Shown: positions 1-8,108 of the stretch, piece by piece | How the letters are laid out: every line of letters begins with the position of its first letter | Position numbering within the stretch: position 1 is the first letter of the stretch | NCBI RefSeq assembly: GCF_009363855.1 | Contig: NZ_CP045423.1 | Coordinates: 3,688,001 to 3,752,000, forward strand | DNA length: 64,000 nt | Source: Microvirga thermotolerans | GTDB taxonomy: Bacteria; Pseudomonadota; Alphaproteobacteria; Rhizobiales; Beijerinckiaceae | Reading direction: 5' to 3' | Program-made: the position numbers and the translations under genes | Notes under the pieces: generated by a model | The model's input: the letters and a program-made list of their open reading frames with translations, nothing else | Databases searched by the model: none | What the model was told of the DNA's origin: nothing

Positions 1-870
1 CGAGTCCGTGAGAATGACCTTGGCCCTCTTCATGAGCCGGATCATGTCCACATAGGAGACGGGATCGATCAGATGAACGTTCGGCAGGCCCCCGAGGCGG
101 CTGTGAACGACCTCCCGCACCGACGGATTCATGTGAACGGGATAGACGATCTCGATGTCGCTGCGTCTTGCGAGCTTCGCGAGGCCGGCGCAGATCCCTT
201 CGAAGCCCGCCCCGAAGCTCTCCCGCCTGTGCCCGGTGACGAGAACGAGCGAGCGCTCCGGGTCGAGAGCGACAGGCGTCTTGAGAACGTTCGCTCCGCC
301 GCTCTCCTCCATCTCGATCTTTCGGGAGACGTGCAGGAGTGCGTCGATTCCCGTGTTGCCCGTGATGAAGACCCGCCCGCGCCTGCTGTACTCCCGGTCG
401 AGATTCTCCGCTGCAACCGTCGTGGGCGCGAAGAGATATTCCGCCAGCGAGTCGATGGCGACCCGGTTGAACTCCTCGGGCCAGGGCCGGGCAAGATCGA
501 AGGACCGCAGCCCGGCCTCCACATGGCCGATGGGAACGCGGTTGTAGAACGCGGCAACGGCCGTGGCCATGGCCGTCGTCGTGTCGCCGTGGACGAGGAC
601 GAGATCCGGCCGCAGTCCTCCCAGGACGCCTGCCATCTGACTCAGGATGGAGGCGGTGATGTCCGGGAGCTTCTGGTCATGCGTCATGAGATTGAGATCG
701 ATGTCGGGGCGTTCCTCGAAGACCTCGAACACCTGGTCGAGCATCTGACGATGCTGCCCCGTGATCGCGACGCTGACCGATACACGCCCGGACTCCCGCA
801 ACGCCCGTACGACCGGAAGCATCTTGATGGCTTCGGGCCTTGTCCCGAAGACGACCAGCACATGCTGCAT
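1..870 (-). CDS. wecB: UDP-N-acetylglucosamine 2-epimerase (WecB family), 3' end cut off by window
   Basis: Interconverts UDP-GlcNAc and UDP-ManNAc in the cytoplasm to supply surface-glycan precursors. The 290 codons present carry WecB landmarks in order: FGTRPEAIKM at the N-terminus, TGQHRQML, VHGDTTTAMAT, GHVEAGLRS and a PEEFNR stretch. The family is about 370 aa, so roughly 80 C-terminal residues lie outside the window. The ATG at 870 follows an AGGA 8 nt upstream. It is the first recognisable gene of the polysaccharide locus and is read in the same direction as the WecG/TagA-type transferase behind it, which in known systems uses UDP-ManNAc-type donors. A WbpI-like 2-epimerase acting on a diacetamido-uronic acid is the main alternative, because a WbpB/E/D-like operon lies 28 kb away. 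Confidence 0.93.
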   Translation of the reverse strand, partial: MQHVLVVFGTRPEAIKMLPVVRALRESGRVSVSVAITGQHRQMLDQVFEVFEERPDIDLNLMTHDQKLPDITASILSQMAGVLGGLRPDLVLVHGDTTTAMATAVAAFYNRVPIGHVEAGLRSFDLARPWPEEFNRVAIDSLAEYLFAPTTVAAENLDREYSRRGRVFITGNTGIDALLHVSRKIEMEESGGANVLKTPVALDPERSLVLVTGHRRESFGAGFEGICAGLAKLARRSDIEIVYPVHMNPSVREVVHSRLGGLPNVHLIDPVSYVDMIRLMKRAKVILTDS

Positions 871-954
871 GCACTCAATCCTGACTGCTGTGAGAAATGC
901 TTCTCGAAGAGACCGACCGTGCTCAGGATCACCTTACCCGAACGCGGGGGATGC

Positions 955-1704
955 TTAGGATACTCTTCCGGAGTATCTACCGACGATTGCCTCGAGCAGA
1001 AGAACGGCAAAAACGGCGTTGGTGCTGAAGTACCGCCACGCCATGCGCCTCGGCTCCTGCAGCAGCCGGTGCAGCCACTCCAGTCCCAGTCTCTGCATGA
1101 TCTCCGGCGCCCGAGTCACCTTCCCGGCGAGGACGTCGAACGACCCGCCCACGCCCATCAGGAAGGGAGGCGCAAGCGCATCGGCATGAGCGGCAAGGAA
1201 GCGCTCCTTTTGCGGCGTCGGCATCCCGAGAAAGAGGCAATCGGCCCCGGAGGCGTTGATCTGTGCGACGATCTTGCTTTCCTCCCCCGGAGCGAAGTAC
1301 CCGTTGCGCGCGCCTGCGAATACGAGCCCCGGATATCGCTCCCGAGCGACGGCCATCGCCTTTGCAAGGACGTCCTCGCGCGCTCCAAGGAAGTACGGAC
1401 GGAAACCCTCCTGAGCGCACCGCGCGAGAAGATTCTCCATCAGGTCGACGCCGGCGACGCGCTCGCTGACCGGAATGCCCTGAAGGCGAGCCCCCAGAAC
1501 GATGCCGAACCCGTCGATGCCGATGATATCGCTCCTGAGAACGTCGCCGCGCAGGACGGGGTCGGATCGCATCTTGACCAGTTTCGCCACGTTCATCGCG
1601 ACGTGGCGCACACGGCGTCTGGAACGCATCGACTCGACGGCCGCCTCGAGGGTTTCCTGAAGCGTCAGCACATCGATGGGAGTATCGAGAAATACCGCTC
1701 TCAC
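955..1704 (-). CDS. WecG/TagA/CpsF family glycosyltransferase (GT26)
   Basis: Transfers a sugar, often ManNAc or ManNAcA, from a UDP donor onto an undecaprenyl-linked acceptor at the inner membrane face. Family features seen are an N-terminal LDTPIDVLT segment, HVAMNVAKLV, a central GIDGFGIVLGARLQG block, an NGYF motif, LFLGMPTPQKE and the C-terminal GLEWLHRLLQEPRR, which is typical of the membrane-proximal end. A GTG at 1704 is preferred because AGAGG lies 7 nt upstream and it gives 249 aa, the usual family size; an upstream ATG at 1782 would add 26 atypical residues. It sits between wecB and the initiating transferase, all on the minus strand. Confidence 0.88.
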   Translation of the reverse strand: MRAVFLDTPIDVLTLQETLEAAVESMRSRRRVRHVAMNVAKLVKMRSDPVLRGDVLRSDIIGIDGFGIVLGARLQGIPVSERVAGVDLMENLLARCAQEGFRPYFLGAREDVLAKAMAVARERYPGLVFAGARNGYFAPGEESKIVAQINASGADCLFLGMPTPQKERFLAAHADALAPPFLMGVGGSFDVLAGKVTRAPEIMQRLGLEWLHRLLQEPRRMAWRYFSTNAVFAVLLLEAIVGRYSGRVS

Positions 1705-1806
1705 TGCCGCACCTCTAGAGGTTTCTCGGCTCTTATGAAGGCCGCGCATCGGAAGGCCCGTCCGGGGATGGAGGCTTGGCAAGCATCGCGTTCATGCCCA
1801 CGCGCC

Positions 1807-2541
1807 TCAGTACGCGTTCATCCTGCTCGTGAGGACCAGGACTCCCGTCCGGAACAGGATCTTGATGTCGAGGAGCAGCGAGGCGGTCCTGATGTATTCG
1901 AGATCGAACAGAAGCCGGCGCTGCATGTGCGCCAGCGTGGGCGTTTCCCCGCGTGCGCCGTTCACCTGGGCCAATCCGGTCAGACCGGGAAGGGCAGCAA
2001 AGCGCATTCCGTAGGACGGAAGCTCGGCAAGATACTTCTCGTCATGTACCAGAGCGTGCGGTCGCGGCCCCACCAGCGACATCTCTCCCTTGAGGACGTT
2101 GAGCAGCTGCGGCAGCTCGTCGATGCTCGTCCTGCGGATCAGCCGGCCGACGGGCGTGACGCGCGGGTCGCACGATGTGGCCTGGGGGACCTTCGGGTCG
2201 CTGCAGCATTCGGCATACATCGACCTGAACTTGAAGATCTCGAAGGGAACCTTCTTCCACCCATGCCGCCGCTGCCGGAACAGGATCGCGCCCGGGCTTG
2301 TGAAACGGATGCCCAGTGCGACCAGAAGCATGAGCGGCGAAATAACGGCGAGCAGCACCAGGGCGGCGACAATGTCGAGGCACCGTTTCGCCGGGGACAT
2401 CAGATAGGGGCTGACCTCGGAGCGTGTCTCGACCCTTCTGATGCGGCGCGTTACGACGAGCGTACGCGCGGTCAGAAGAGCTGCTCGCTGCGGGGAGAGC
2501 CTGACACCGACTTCGTTCGATAGTGCATTCCGCACAGCCAT
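1807..2541 (-). CDS. ExoY-like undecaprenyl-phosphate sugar phosphotransferase
   Basis: Initiating enzyme of the repeat unit: moves a sugar-1-phosphate onto undecaprenyl phosphate. The 244 aa contain one N-terminal membrane helix (about residues 45-68, after RCLDIVAALVLL), then the bacterial sugar transferase core with LFRQRRHG, FEIFKFRSM, DPRVTPVGRLIRRTSIDELP, VGPRPH and PGLTGLAQVNG. It lacks the multi-helix N-terminal half of WbaP-type enzymes, so it is of the short ExoY type. The ATG at 2541 follows AGAGAGG with a 6-nt spacer; a TTG two codons upstream is less likely. Sugar specificity (galactose, glucose or other) cannot be read from sequence. Confidence 0.92.
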   Translation of the reverse strand: MAVRNALSNEVGVRLSPQRAALLTARTLVVTRRIRRVETRSEVSPYLMSPAKRCLDIVAALVLLAVISPLMLLVALGIRFTSPGAILFRQRRHGWKKVPFEIFKFRSMYAECCSDPKVPQATSCDPRVTPVGRLIRRTSIDELPQLLNVLKGEMSLVGPRPHALVHDEKYLAELPSYGMRFAALPGLTGLAQVNGARGETPTLAHMQRRLLFDLEYIRTASLLLDIKILFRTGVLVLTSRMNAY

Positions 2542-2916
2542 CGGCAACCTCTCTGTGAAGCGAGATCTTTTGCCGAAAGATGATTGTTGGCTTGCCTTTA
2601 GCGGTCAACGCTGCATAGAGAGCTAGACACGATTTGTCCGCCGACAATGAATTACCTATGGAGCGGCAGCCACTTTCTCCTGTTGCGCGGTGGGGCTGTC
2701 GCACGATGCATGAGCGGTAATCCGCTCTCGCCAAACCTTACACGAATTGGGAAGAGAGAGGGAGAGAGCGTCTGGGCTCCGGATCCTGGCGATCCCGCTC
2801 CTTTGAGAAGGGCTGGGGAAATAGCGAATGCAGCACTCCGGCAATCGGAATCGCAACCCGCAATCATCCTTTCATGCTAACCCGGTCCTCGCCTTGGTGC
2901 ATGGCACTTTCGCGTC
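2542..2916. other. Intergenic region between the initiating transferase and the kinase gene
   Basis: About 375 bases with no supportable gene. It lies upstream of the minus-strand transferase gene and downstream of the kinase gene, so it probably holds the promoter for the distal part of the minus-strand set. A purine-rich GA run sits near 2749-2769. No clear terminator hairpin or operator was recognised. Confidence 0.5.
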
Positions 2917-3720
2917 TCAGTACCCATAATCCTGCGGCCCGAAATGGCACTTGTTGAGCACGACTCCAAGAACCCGCGACTCGCGCGCGAGGCTCCGTTC
3001 GCAGATATCCACTTCGCCGAGCGTGCTTGTCTCGGCAGCGACGACAAGGATCACGCAATCGACGTTCGGCAGAAACGCTATGACGTCATCGTTCACCAGC
3101 ATGGGCGGCAGATCGTAAAGGATGACATCCGGCTTCAGCTTTTCTTTCAGGTTCGCCAGAATCGGCGTCGTTCTCGGACTTTGCAGGAGCTCCGATGCAT
3201 AGAGAACGGGATTCGAATTGGCTCCGATGGCCACATTGTCGCCGTAGCGGACGAACGCCTCTTCGATGCTGGCCTCGCCCTTCAGAAACTTTTCTATGGA
3301 ATACGTCTTATCGAGACCGAGAATGTTGCTGACCTGCGGCCTTCTCAAATCCAGGTCGACGAAGACCGTCCGGCAATCCTTGAGACTCGCGAAACTGAAT
3401 GCGAGGTTGAGCCCGACGACCGTTTTCCCGCACCCAGGCGTGGGAGAAGTAATGGCGACTGACGTCCATTTGTTCTGCCGCAGCATCTTCAGGATCTTTG
3501 TCCTGAGGATATCGAAGGTGAAGTTGGCTGCATCCATGCGGTCGATCGTGACCACGCGCCCCTGAGCGACGCGCCGGCGGTCCAGCCTGATAGGCGGCAG
3601 TTTCCGCCAGGCGACCTCGCTGGAGAAGGACGGCGGCGGAGATGCATTCCCTATCTCGGAGAAGGCAACGAGAGCGATTTCCCTCTCGAGGTTCTCAATC
3701 GTGCTTTGGATCCGTTCCAT
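2917..3720 (-). CDS. Tyrosine-kinase-type (CpsD/CapB) polysaccharide biosynthesis ATPase
   Basis: Cytoplasmic ATPase that works with the chain-length protein to control polymer length and export. The 267 aa show a Walker A loop TSPTPGCGKT around residue 96, a Walker A' VFVDLDLRRP and a Walker B VILYDLPP. The C-terminus ends HFGPQDYGY, so only two tyrosines are available rather than the long tyrosine cluster of Wzc or ExoP; autophosphorylation is therefore uncertain. It begins 9 bases after the chain-length gene, so the two are co-transcribed and form a split version of ExoP/Wzc. Confidence 0.87.
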   Translation of the reverse strand: MERIQSTIENLEREIALVAFSEIGNASPPPSFSSEVAWRKLPPIRLDRRRVAQGRVVTIDRMDAANFTFDILRTKILKMLRQNKWTSVAITSPTPGCGKTVVGLNLAFSFASLKDCRTVFVDLDLRRPQVSNILGLDKTYSIEKFLKGEASIEEAFVRYGDNVAIGANSNPVLYASELLQSPRTTPILANLKEKLKPDVILYDLPPMLVNDDVIAFLPNVDCVILVVAAETSTLGEVDICERSLARESRVLGVVLNKCHFGPQDYGY

Positions 3721-3729
3721 GGCGCGCGT

Positions 3730-5199
3730 CTACATTCCTATGTTGCGTCGAAGTGCCGTGGGAATGAGCGCGAGCTTTGTCGAGCGCGTCTCTCCCGCTG
3801 CGGGGATATAGGGAATCGTCGCCAGCGGCTCGATCTGCAGAGCTTCGATCAGCTCGATCGGGCGCCGAATGCTCTTGTTCAGGAACTCCATGAGAACCAC
3901 AAACCCGAATGCCAGGACGAGTCCCGCCACGGCGCTGCCGGCCGCAATCGCAAAGCGCTTAGGTCCAATCGGCCGCTGTGGCGGCGATGCGAGCTCGAGA
4001 ATGGAAAGCCTCTCTCCCTTGGAGCGCATTTCGATTCGCTCCCCGGTAGAGGCATCCGCCAGTCGGCCCGACGCCACATTGTACTGGGACTGCACATTCT
4101 GGTACTGGCGCTCCAGGGCATTCAGCGTGGCCTCGTTGCCGGGCGTTGCAGCGATCGTTTGGGCAAGGTTCGCGAGCTTCTCATCGATCGCGTCCTTTTC
4201 CCTGGCAATCAATTGCAGGCGCTGGTCGATGTCCGCGAGCTGCATGTCGAGATCGGACAGGCCGCTCTTCCCGTCGCCAGCTCCTGCTTTGTCGGAACGC
4301 TCAGCCTGGACCGCCTTCTCCAGGGCTGCAATCTGGGTCTTGAGGTTGACGATGCCAGGGCTCTGATCCGCCAATACGGTGCGCTGCTCGGTCAGGACCC
4401 TGCGCAACTGCGCCAGGGTCTGTTCCGCCGGCGTCATGGCGGCTGCATTGGGCGAGGTGTCGGTTCCCGCCAGCACCCGCATCAGCCTCGAGCGCCCGTC
4501 CCGAAGCGACGACTCCTCGCGGCTGAGCTGCATCAGCCTCTCCTGCAGGTTGAGCTGCTGGGTCCGGCGGAAGCTCAGGCTCTCCGGCAGCGCATCCTTG
4601 TTCCGGTTCTTGAAGTCGGAGATCTCGCTTTCGAGCTGACTGAGACGGCTCGCGAGCCGCTCCGTTTCCTGCTGGAAGAACCTCAGAGTCTCGCTGGCTT
4701 GTCCGCTGCGAATGTCGGCGTTCTTCTGAATGATCAGCTTCACGAACTCGTTGACCACATCCGCAGCCAGAACGGGATCCTTTGCCTTGAAGGATACGAC
4801 GAAAGCCGTTGCGGCTTCGCTTCCGCGAGGCGCGTCCAGACGGATGGGATCGACGCTCATCCGCGAGCGCATGTCGTCGACGATATCGTTCTCCGATGCC
4901 TCCGAGCGGTCTTTGTACAGGCCGAAACGATCGGCCAACGCAAGGAGATTGGGGCGCGTCATCATCTGCAGCTGGACCAACTGCATCTGCTTCACGATCT
5001 CCACGGGCACAGTCGGGCGCGCTAGGCCGGCCGAAATCTGGGGAGATTCCACGATGATCTTCGCATCGGCCCGGTATGTCGGAGGGAGAATGGAGGCGAC
5101 AAAGAATCCCAGCCCCGAGACGCTTAGCAGAATGGCGAGGAAAAAGGGTAGCCTGCGCAGGAAGATGGACCTGTAGAAGCGAATGTCGAAATTTCCCAT
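3730..5199 (-). CDS. Wzz/GNVR-type chain-length determinant (polysaccharide co-polymerase)
   Basis: Inner-membrane co-polymerase with a large periplasmic domain that sets chain length. The 489 aa have an N-terminal membrane helix (about 19-38, LPFFLAILLSVSGLGFFVAS), the TYRADAKIIVES segment typical of Wzz domains, long coiled-coil stretches (about 150-330), a GNVR-like region (EATLNALERQYQNVQSQYNVAS), a proline-rich ASPPQRPIGPKR motif and a second helix (about 420-440). The ATP-binding domain is absent and is encoded by the next gene. Transcription starts in the region shared with the divergent export gene at 5489. Confidence 0.9.
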   Translation of the reverse strand: MGNFDIRFYRSIFLRRLPFFLAILLSVSGLGFFVASILPPTYRADAKIIVESPQISAGLARPTVPVEIVKQMQLVQLQMMTRPNLLALADRFGLYKDRSEASENDIVDDMRSRMSVDPIRLDAPRGSEAATAFVVSFKAKDPVLAADVVNEFVKLIIQKNADIRSGQASETLRFFQQETERLASRLSQLESEISDFKNRNKDALPESLSFRRTQQLNLQERLMQLSREESSLRDGRSRLMRVLAGTDTSPNAAAMTPAEQTLAQLRRVLTEQRTVLADQSPGIVNLKTQIAALEKAVQAERSDKAGAGDGKSGLSDLDMQLADIDQRLQLIAREKDAIDEKLANLAQTIAATPGNEATLNALERQYQNVQSQYNVASGRLADASTGERIEMRSKGERLSILELASPPQRPIGPKRFAIAAGSAVAGLVLAFGFVVLMEFLNKSIRRPIELIEALQIEPLATIPYIPAAGETRSTKLALIPTALRRNIGM

Positions 5200-5488
5200 G
5201 GGCTGCTCACTCGCTTATGGTCAGGATTATCGCTCTCATGCGCGAACGGCTTGCGGCCTCTCAAGATGTCGTACAACTCGATCGAGCAGAAAGGTTCTGG
5301 ACAGCTCCGATATCGTTCGCGGCCCCGCATCGGAGAGGAAAATTTATATCGGCCGCCTCTGAAGTGTCCAGTTATTCAAGCGGCTCAGAAGGAGTACTTT
5401 CAAGTAATACCGTTGACGGTTTCTGTAGAGTCGCCGAGATTTGGCGCTCGAGGCCTTTTGGAACGCGGTTATTCGGACGGCTGCAGAC
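5200..5488. promoter_or_regulatory. Divergent promoter region of chain-length and export genes
   Basis: 289 bases separate the minus-strand chain-length gene from the plus-strand ExoF-like gene, so both promoters must lie here. The stretch around 5338-5430 is less GC-rich than its surroundings. No specific operator could be identified by eye. Confidence 0.45.
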
Positions 5489-6787
5489 ATGATGAAGTTA
5501 CGGGGCTATAGACGCATTCCCGCACGTAGCGTCGCCTTTGGCTTGGCCGCGGCGGGCTTCATGGTTCTGCTGTCGCAGCCCTGCCTCGCGCAGACCTATC
5601 CGATTGCGCCTCAAACGAGCCTTCGTATCACTGTGGTGCAATGGGTGCCGTCGAAGGGCGAGTACCAGCGGTGGGATGCCGTCGGCGGGGAGTTTACGGT
5701 GTCTTCCGGCGGCATTCTGTCCATTCCGCTTGTCGGCACGATCGACGTCTCCGGCCTTGATAGCGGATCTCTCGCCGCCAGGATCGCACAGCAGCTGAAA
5801 GACAAGGTCGGGCTGATCAGCACTCCGGACGCTACCGTGGAGATTCTGGACTACCCCCCACTTTACATCGTTGGGGCTGTATCGAAACCCGGAGAGTACA
5901 AATTTCGCCCCGGGCTCACGGTACTGCAGGCTCTTGCCCTGAGCGGCGGGCGCTTCCGCGCAACGACGGAAGGCGGCGACAAGGGGCAGATCAGCATGCT
6001 GGGCGAGCTGCAAAGCCTGCGGGAGGAAATCCTTCGGACGCTGGGACGGATCGCACGCCTGCAGGCAGAGGGTTCTGGCGCAAGGCAAATTCAGTTTCCC
6101 GACGAATTCACCTCCTCGAACAACAAGATGGTTGCCGAGATCAGGGCGCAGGAGCAGATCATTTTCGAGGCGCGCAGGAACGCGCTGGAACGGCAGCTCC
6201 AGAACCTGTCGGAACTCCAGAACCTCTTCATCGCCGAGATCGACGTGCTTCAAAAGAAGACCGAGTCTCTCGACGCTCGCCTCAAGACGGTCGGAGAAGA
6301 CTTGGCGAACGTGAAGTCGCTGGTCGAACGGGGTATTGCCACCGTTTCCCGCAGGACCGAGCTGGAGTTCGCGGTCGCGAACCTTCAGTCGAACCGACTG
6401 GACGAGATTACCGCCGTGATGCGCGCCAGGCAGAACCTGAGCGAAGCCAAGCGGAACGCCCTCAGCCTCAGGGACAAGCATCAGACGGACGTCGCGGCTG
6501 AACTCCAGGAGGCTCAAGCGAATCTGGAGCGTCTGCGCATCAAGGAAGACGTCTTGAAGAAGATCTTGATCATCAGCGACCCCTCGTCTCTTGCCGGGCG
6601 CGAAAAGACCGAGGACGTCGATCCTGAACTTTCCTATACCATCGTCAGGAGATCCGGCGACAGTGCCGAGGAACTGCCGGCCTCTGAGTCCACGCTTCTG
6701 ATGCCGGGTGACGTTGTCAAGGTCGCGATCCGCGCGACATCGCCGAACGTGAAGACCAGCTCGGCATTGCAACAGCCAACCCAGTGA
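5489..6787 (+). CDS. ExoF/Wza-like polysaccharide export protein
   Basis: Periplasmic or outer-membrane export component. From ATG 5489 the 432-aa product begins with a signal peptide (hydrophobic AFGLAAAGFMVLLSQ, likely cleavage after CLAQ), then a polysaccharide export domain (LRITVVQW to about residue 110), a SLBB-like segment (PPLYIVGAVSKPGEYKFRPG) and a long coiled coil (about 170-370). No lipobox Cys follows the leader, so it resembles ExoF more than lipoprotein Wza. A TTG at 5441 extends the frame but would put 16 residues before the leader. It is the first plus-strand gene of the locus, divergent from its co-polymerase partner. Confidence 0.88.
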   Translation: MMKLRGYRRIPARSVAFGLAAAGFMVLLSQPCLAQTYPIAPQTSLRITVVQWVPSKGEYQRWDAVGGEFTVSSGGILSIPLVGTIDVSGLDSGSLAARIAQQLKDKVGLISTPDATVEILDYPPLYIVGAVSKPGEYKFRPGLTVLQALALSGGRFRATTEGGDKGQISMLGELQSLREEILRTLGRIARLQAEGSGARQIQFPDEFTSSNNKMVAEIRAQEQIIFEARRNALERQLQNLSELQNLFIAEIDVLQKKTESLDARLKTVGEDLANVKSLVERGIATVSRRTELEFAVANLQSNRLDEITAVMRARQNLSEAKRNALSLRDKHQTDVAAELQEAQANLERLRIKEDVLKKILIISDPSSLAGREKTEDVDPELSYTIVRRSGDSAEELPASESTLLMPGDVVKVAIRATSPNVKTSSALQQPTQ

Positions 6788-7117
6788 ACCACAGCTGTAG
6801 ATGCATCTGCCATTGGGGCGGAATCCCGCATCTTTGCCAGACTGAAGACCGTAGCATTGAGAATGCCTCCGTGCTTCTGAAGCAGCATCGAGCATGTTCA
6901 CGTTCGAGATCGCGACGCCGGAAATCCGATATTCGTGCGGCATAAGACCTTTCTTTCGGCGCTTCGCGATCCATCGTTCCTCTGGCCGAATGTATTCAAA
7001 CCGTCCGTGTCTTCAGACGGCATTAGCTCCAAAGGGCGATGGACGCGCGGCGCCTGCGGCCAATATCTTTTTCATGATTTTCTTATTGAGACCCTTTTCC
7101 TTATCGAGGACCACGAA
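6788..7117. other. Non-coding gap before the GT2 gene
   Basis: About 330 bases between the export gene and the glycosyltransferase. The frame of the next gene stays open back to 6935, but that part does not look like glycosyltransferase sequence, and a good ribosome site lies at 7106-7110. No hairpin terminator or RNA gene was recognised. Confidence 0.5.
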
Positions 7118-8089
7118 GTGACCGCGCGACACCGAACCGGCACATCTCTTTCCGCTCCAGCGGCGGACCTTCCCTTGTCTCTCATTGTCGTGACCTATAA
7201 CAGCGCACGCGTCCTGCCGGGTCTTCTCGATTCTCTCCCCGAAGGACTGTCCGGAATTCGCGATGCCGAGACCATCGTCGTCGACAATGCATCATCGGAC
7301 GGAAGCGCAGACATTGCTGCCCGGCACCCGTCTCGCCCAAGGGTCATCAGGATGCGCAGCAATGCGGGATACGCAGCCGGTATCAATGCCGCAGCCGAAA
7401 CGCTCGCCAGCGACCGTCATATTTTGATTCTCAATCCCGATATCCGGCTTCGACCCGGATCGGGCCTGAGTTTGCTTCACCGGCTCCGCGACCCTCGCGT
7501 CGGCGTTGCAGTTCCGCGCATGCTGAACGAAGACGGTTCAATTGCATTGTCGTTGCGCCGAGAGCCATCGGTTGCAGCAGCCTGGTCGGAGGCCTTTCTG
7601 GGCCGCCTCGCATCTCTAGCCGGCATGGGCGAGATCGTAGGAGATCCGACCATCTACGCTCAAGGCGGTCCCGTCGAGTGGGCGACCGGCGCGGCACTGG
7701 CCGTTTCCGCCCAGGCCCGCCGCGTGGTGGGCCATTGGGACGAGAGCTTCTTTCTCTACAGCGAGGAGGTGGATTATCTCCGTCGGGTCAGGGAGTGCGG
7801 ATTGTCCGTGATCTATGTGCCCGAGGCCGAGGTGATCCATATCGGCGGGGAGTATCGCGAGAATCCCATGCTTTCCGCACTTCTTGCGCGTAATCGTATC
7901 GAATACTTCCGGCGGCATCACGGACGGGTGGCGGCTGTCTTATTCCAGTTCGGCATCGTTACAGGCGCGGCGTTACGATCGTTCCTGGGCCCCGGTCACA
8001 GAGCAGCCCTTCGAGCCGCCCTGCATCCGTCCCGGCCTCCTGTCGTCTTGAGAAAATCCGCTGGACAGTTCACGGCCGCAAGCCGCTAG
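7118..8089 (+). CDS. Glycosyltransferase family 2 (rhamnosyltransferase-like)
   Basis: Cytoplasmic inverting glycosyltransferase adding a sugar to the lipid-linked repeat unit. The 323 aa carry a GT-A fold: LSLIVVTYNSA, VVDNASSDGS, SNAGYAAGINAA, ILNPDIRL (DxD-like), WATGAALAVS and FFLYSEEVDYLRRV. These closely match the WbbL type of rhamnosyltransferase, which fits the rml genes downstream. The GTG at 7118 is chosen because GAGGA lies 7 nt upstream; the open frame from 6935 would add 61 unrelated residues. It is followed 19 bases later by the flippase gene. Confidence 0.87.
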   Translation: MTARHRTGTSLSAPAADLPLSLIVVTYNSARVLPGLLDSLPEGLSGIRDAETIVVDNASSDGSADIAARHPSRPRVIRMRSNAGYAAGINAAAETLASDRHILILNPDIRLRPGSGLSLLHRLRDPRVGVAVPRMLNEDGSIALSLRREPSVAAAWSEAFLGRLASLAGMGEIVGDPTIYAQGGPVEWATGAALAVSAQARRVVGHWDESFFLYSEEVDYLRRVRECGLSVIYVPEAEVIHIGGEYRENPMLSALLARNRIEYFRRHHGRVAAVLFQFGIVTGAALRSFLGPGHRAALRAALHPSRPPVVLRKSAGQFTAASR

Positions 8090-8108
8090 CGCAGGTAAAG
8101 CCAGATCG

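Noticed and set aside
73..2523. 816-codon plus-strand open frame
   Set aside because: It is antisense to wecB, the WecG-type gene and the ExoY-like gene, all of which have clear family motifs. Its own sequence is Arg/Asp/His-rich and matches no family.
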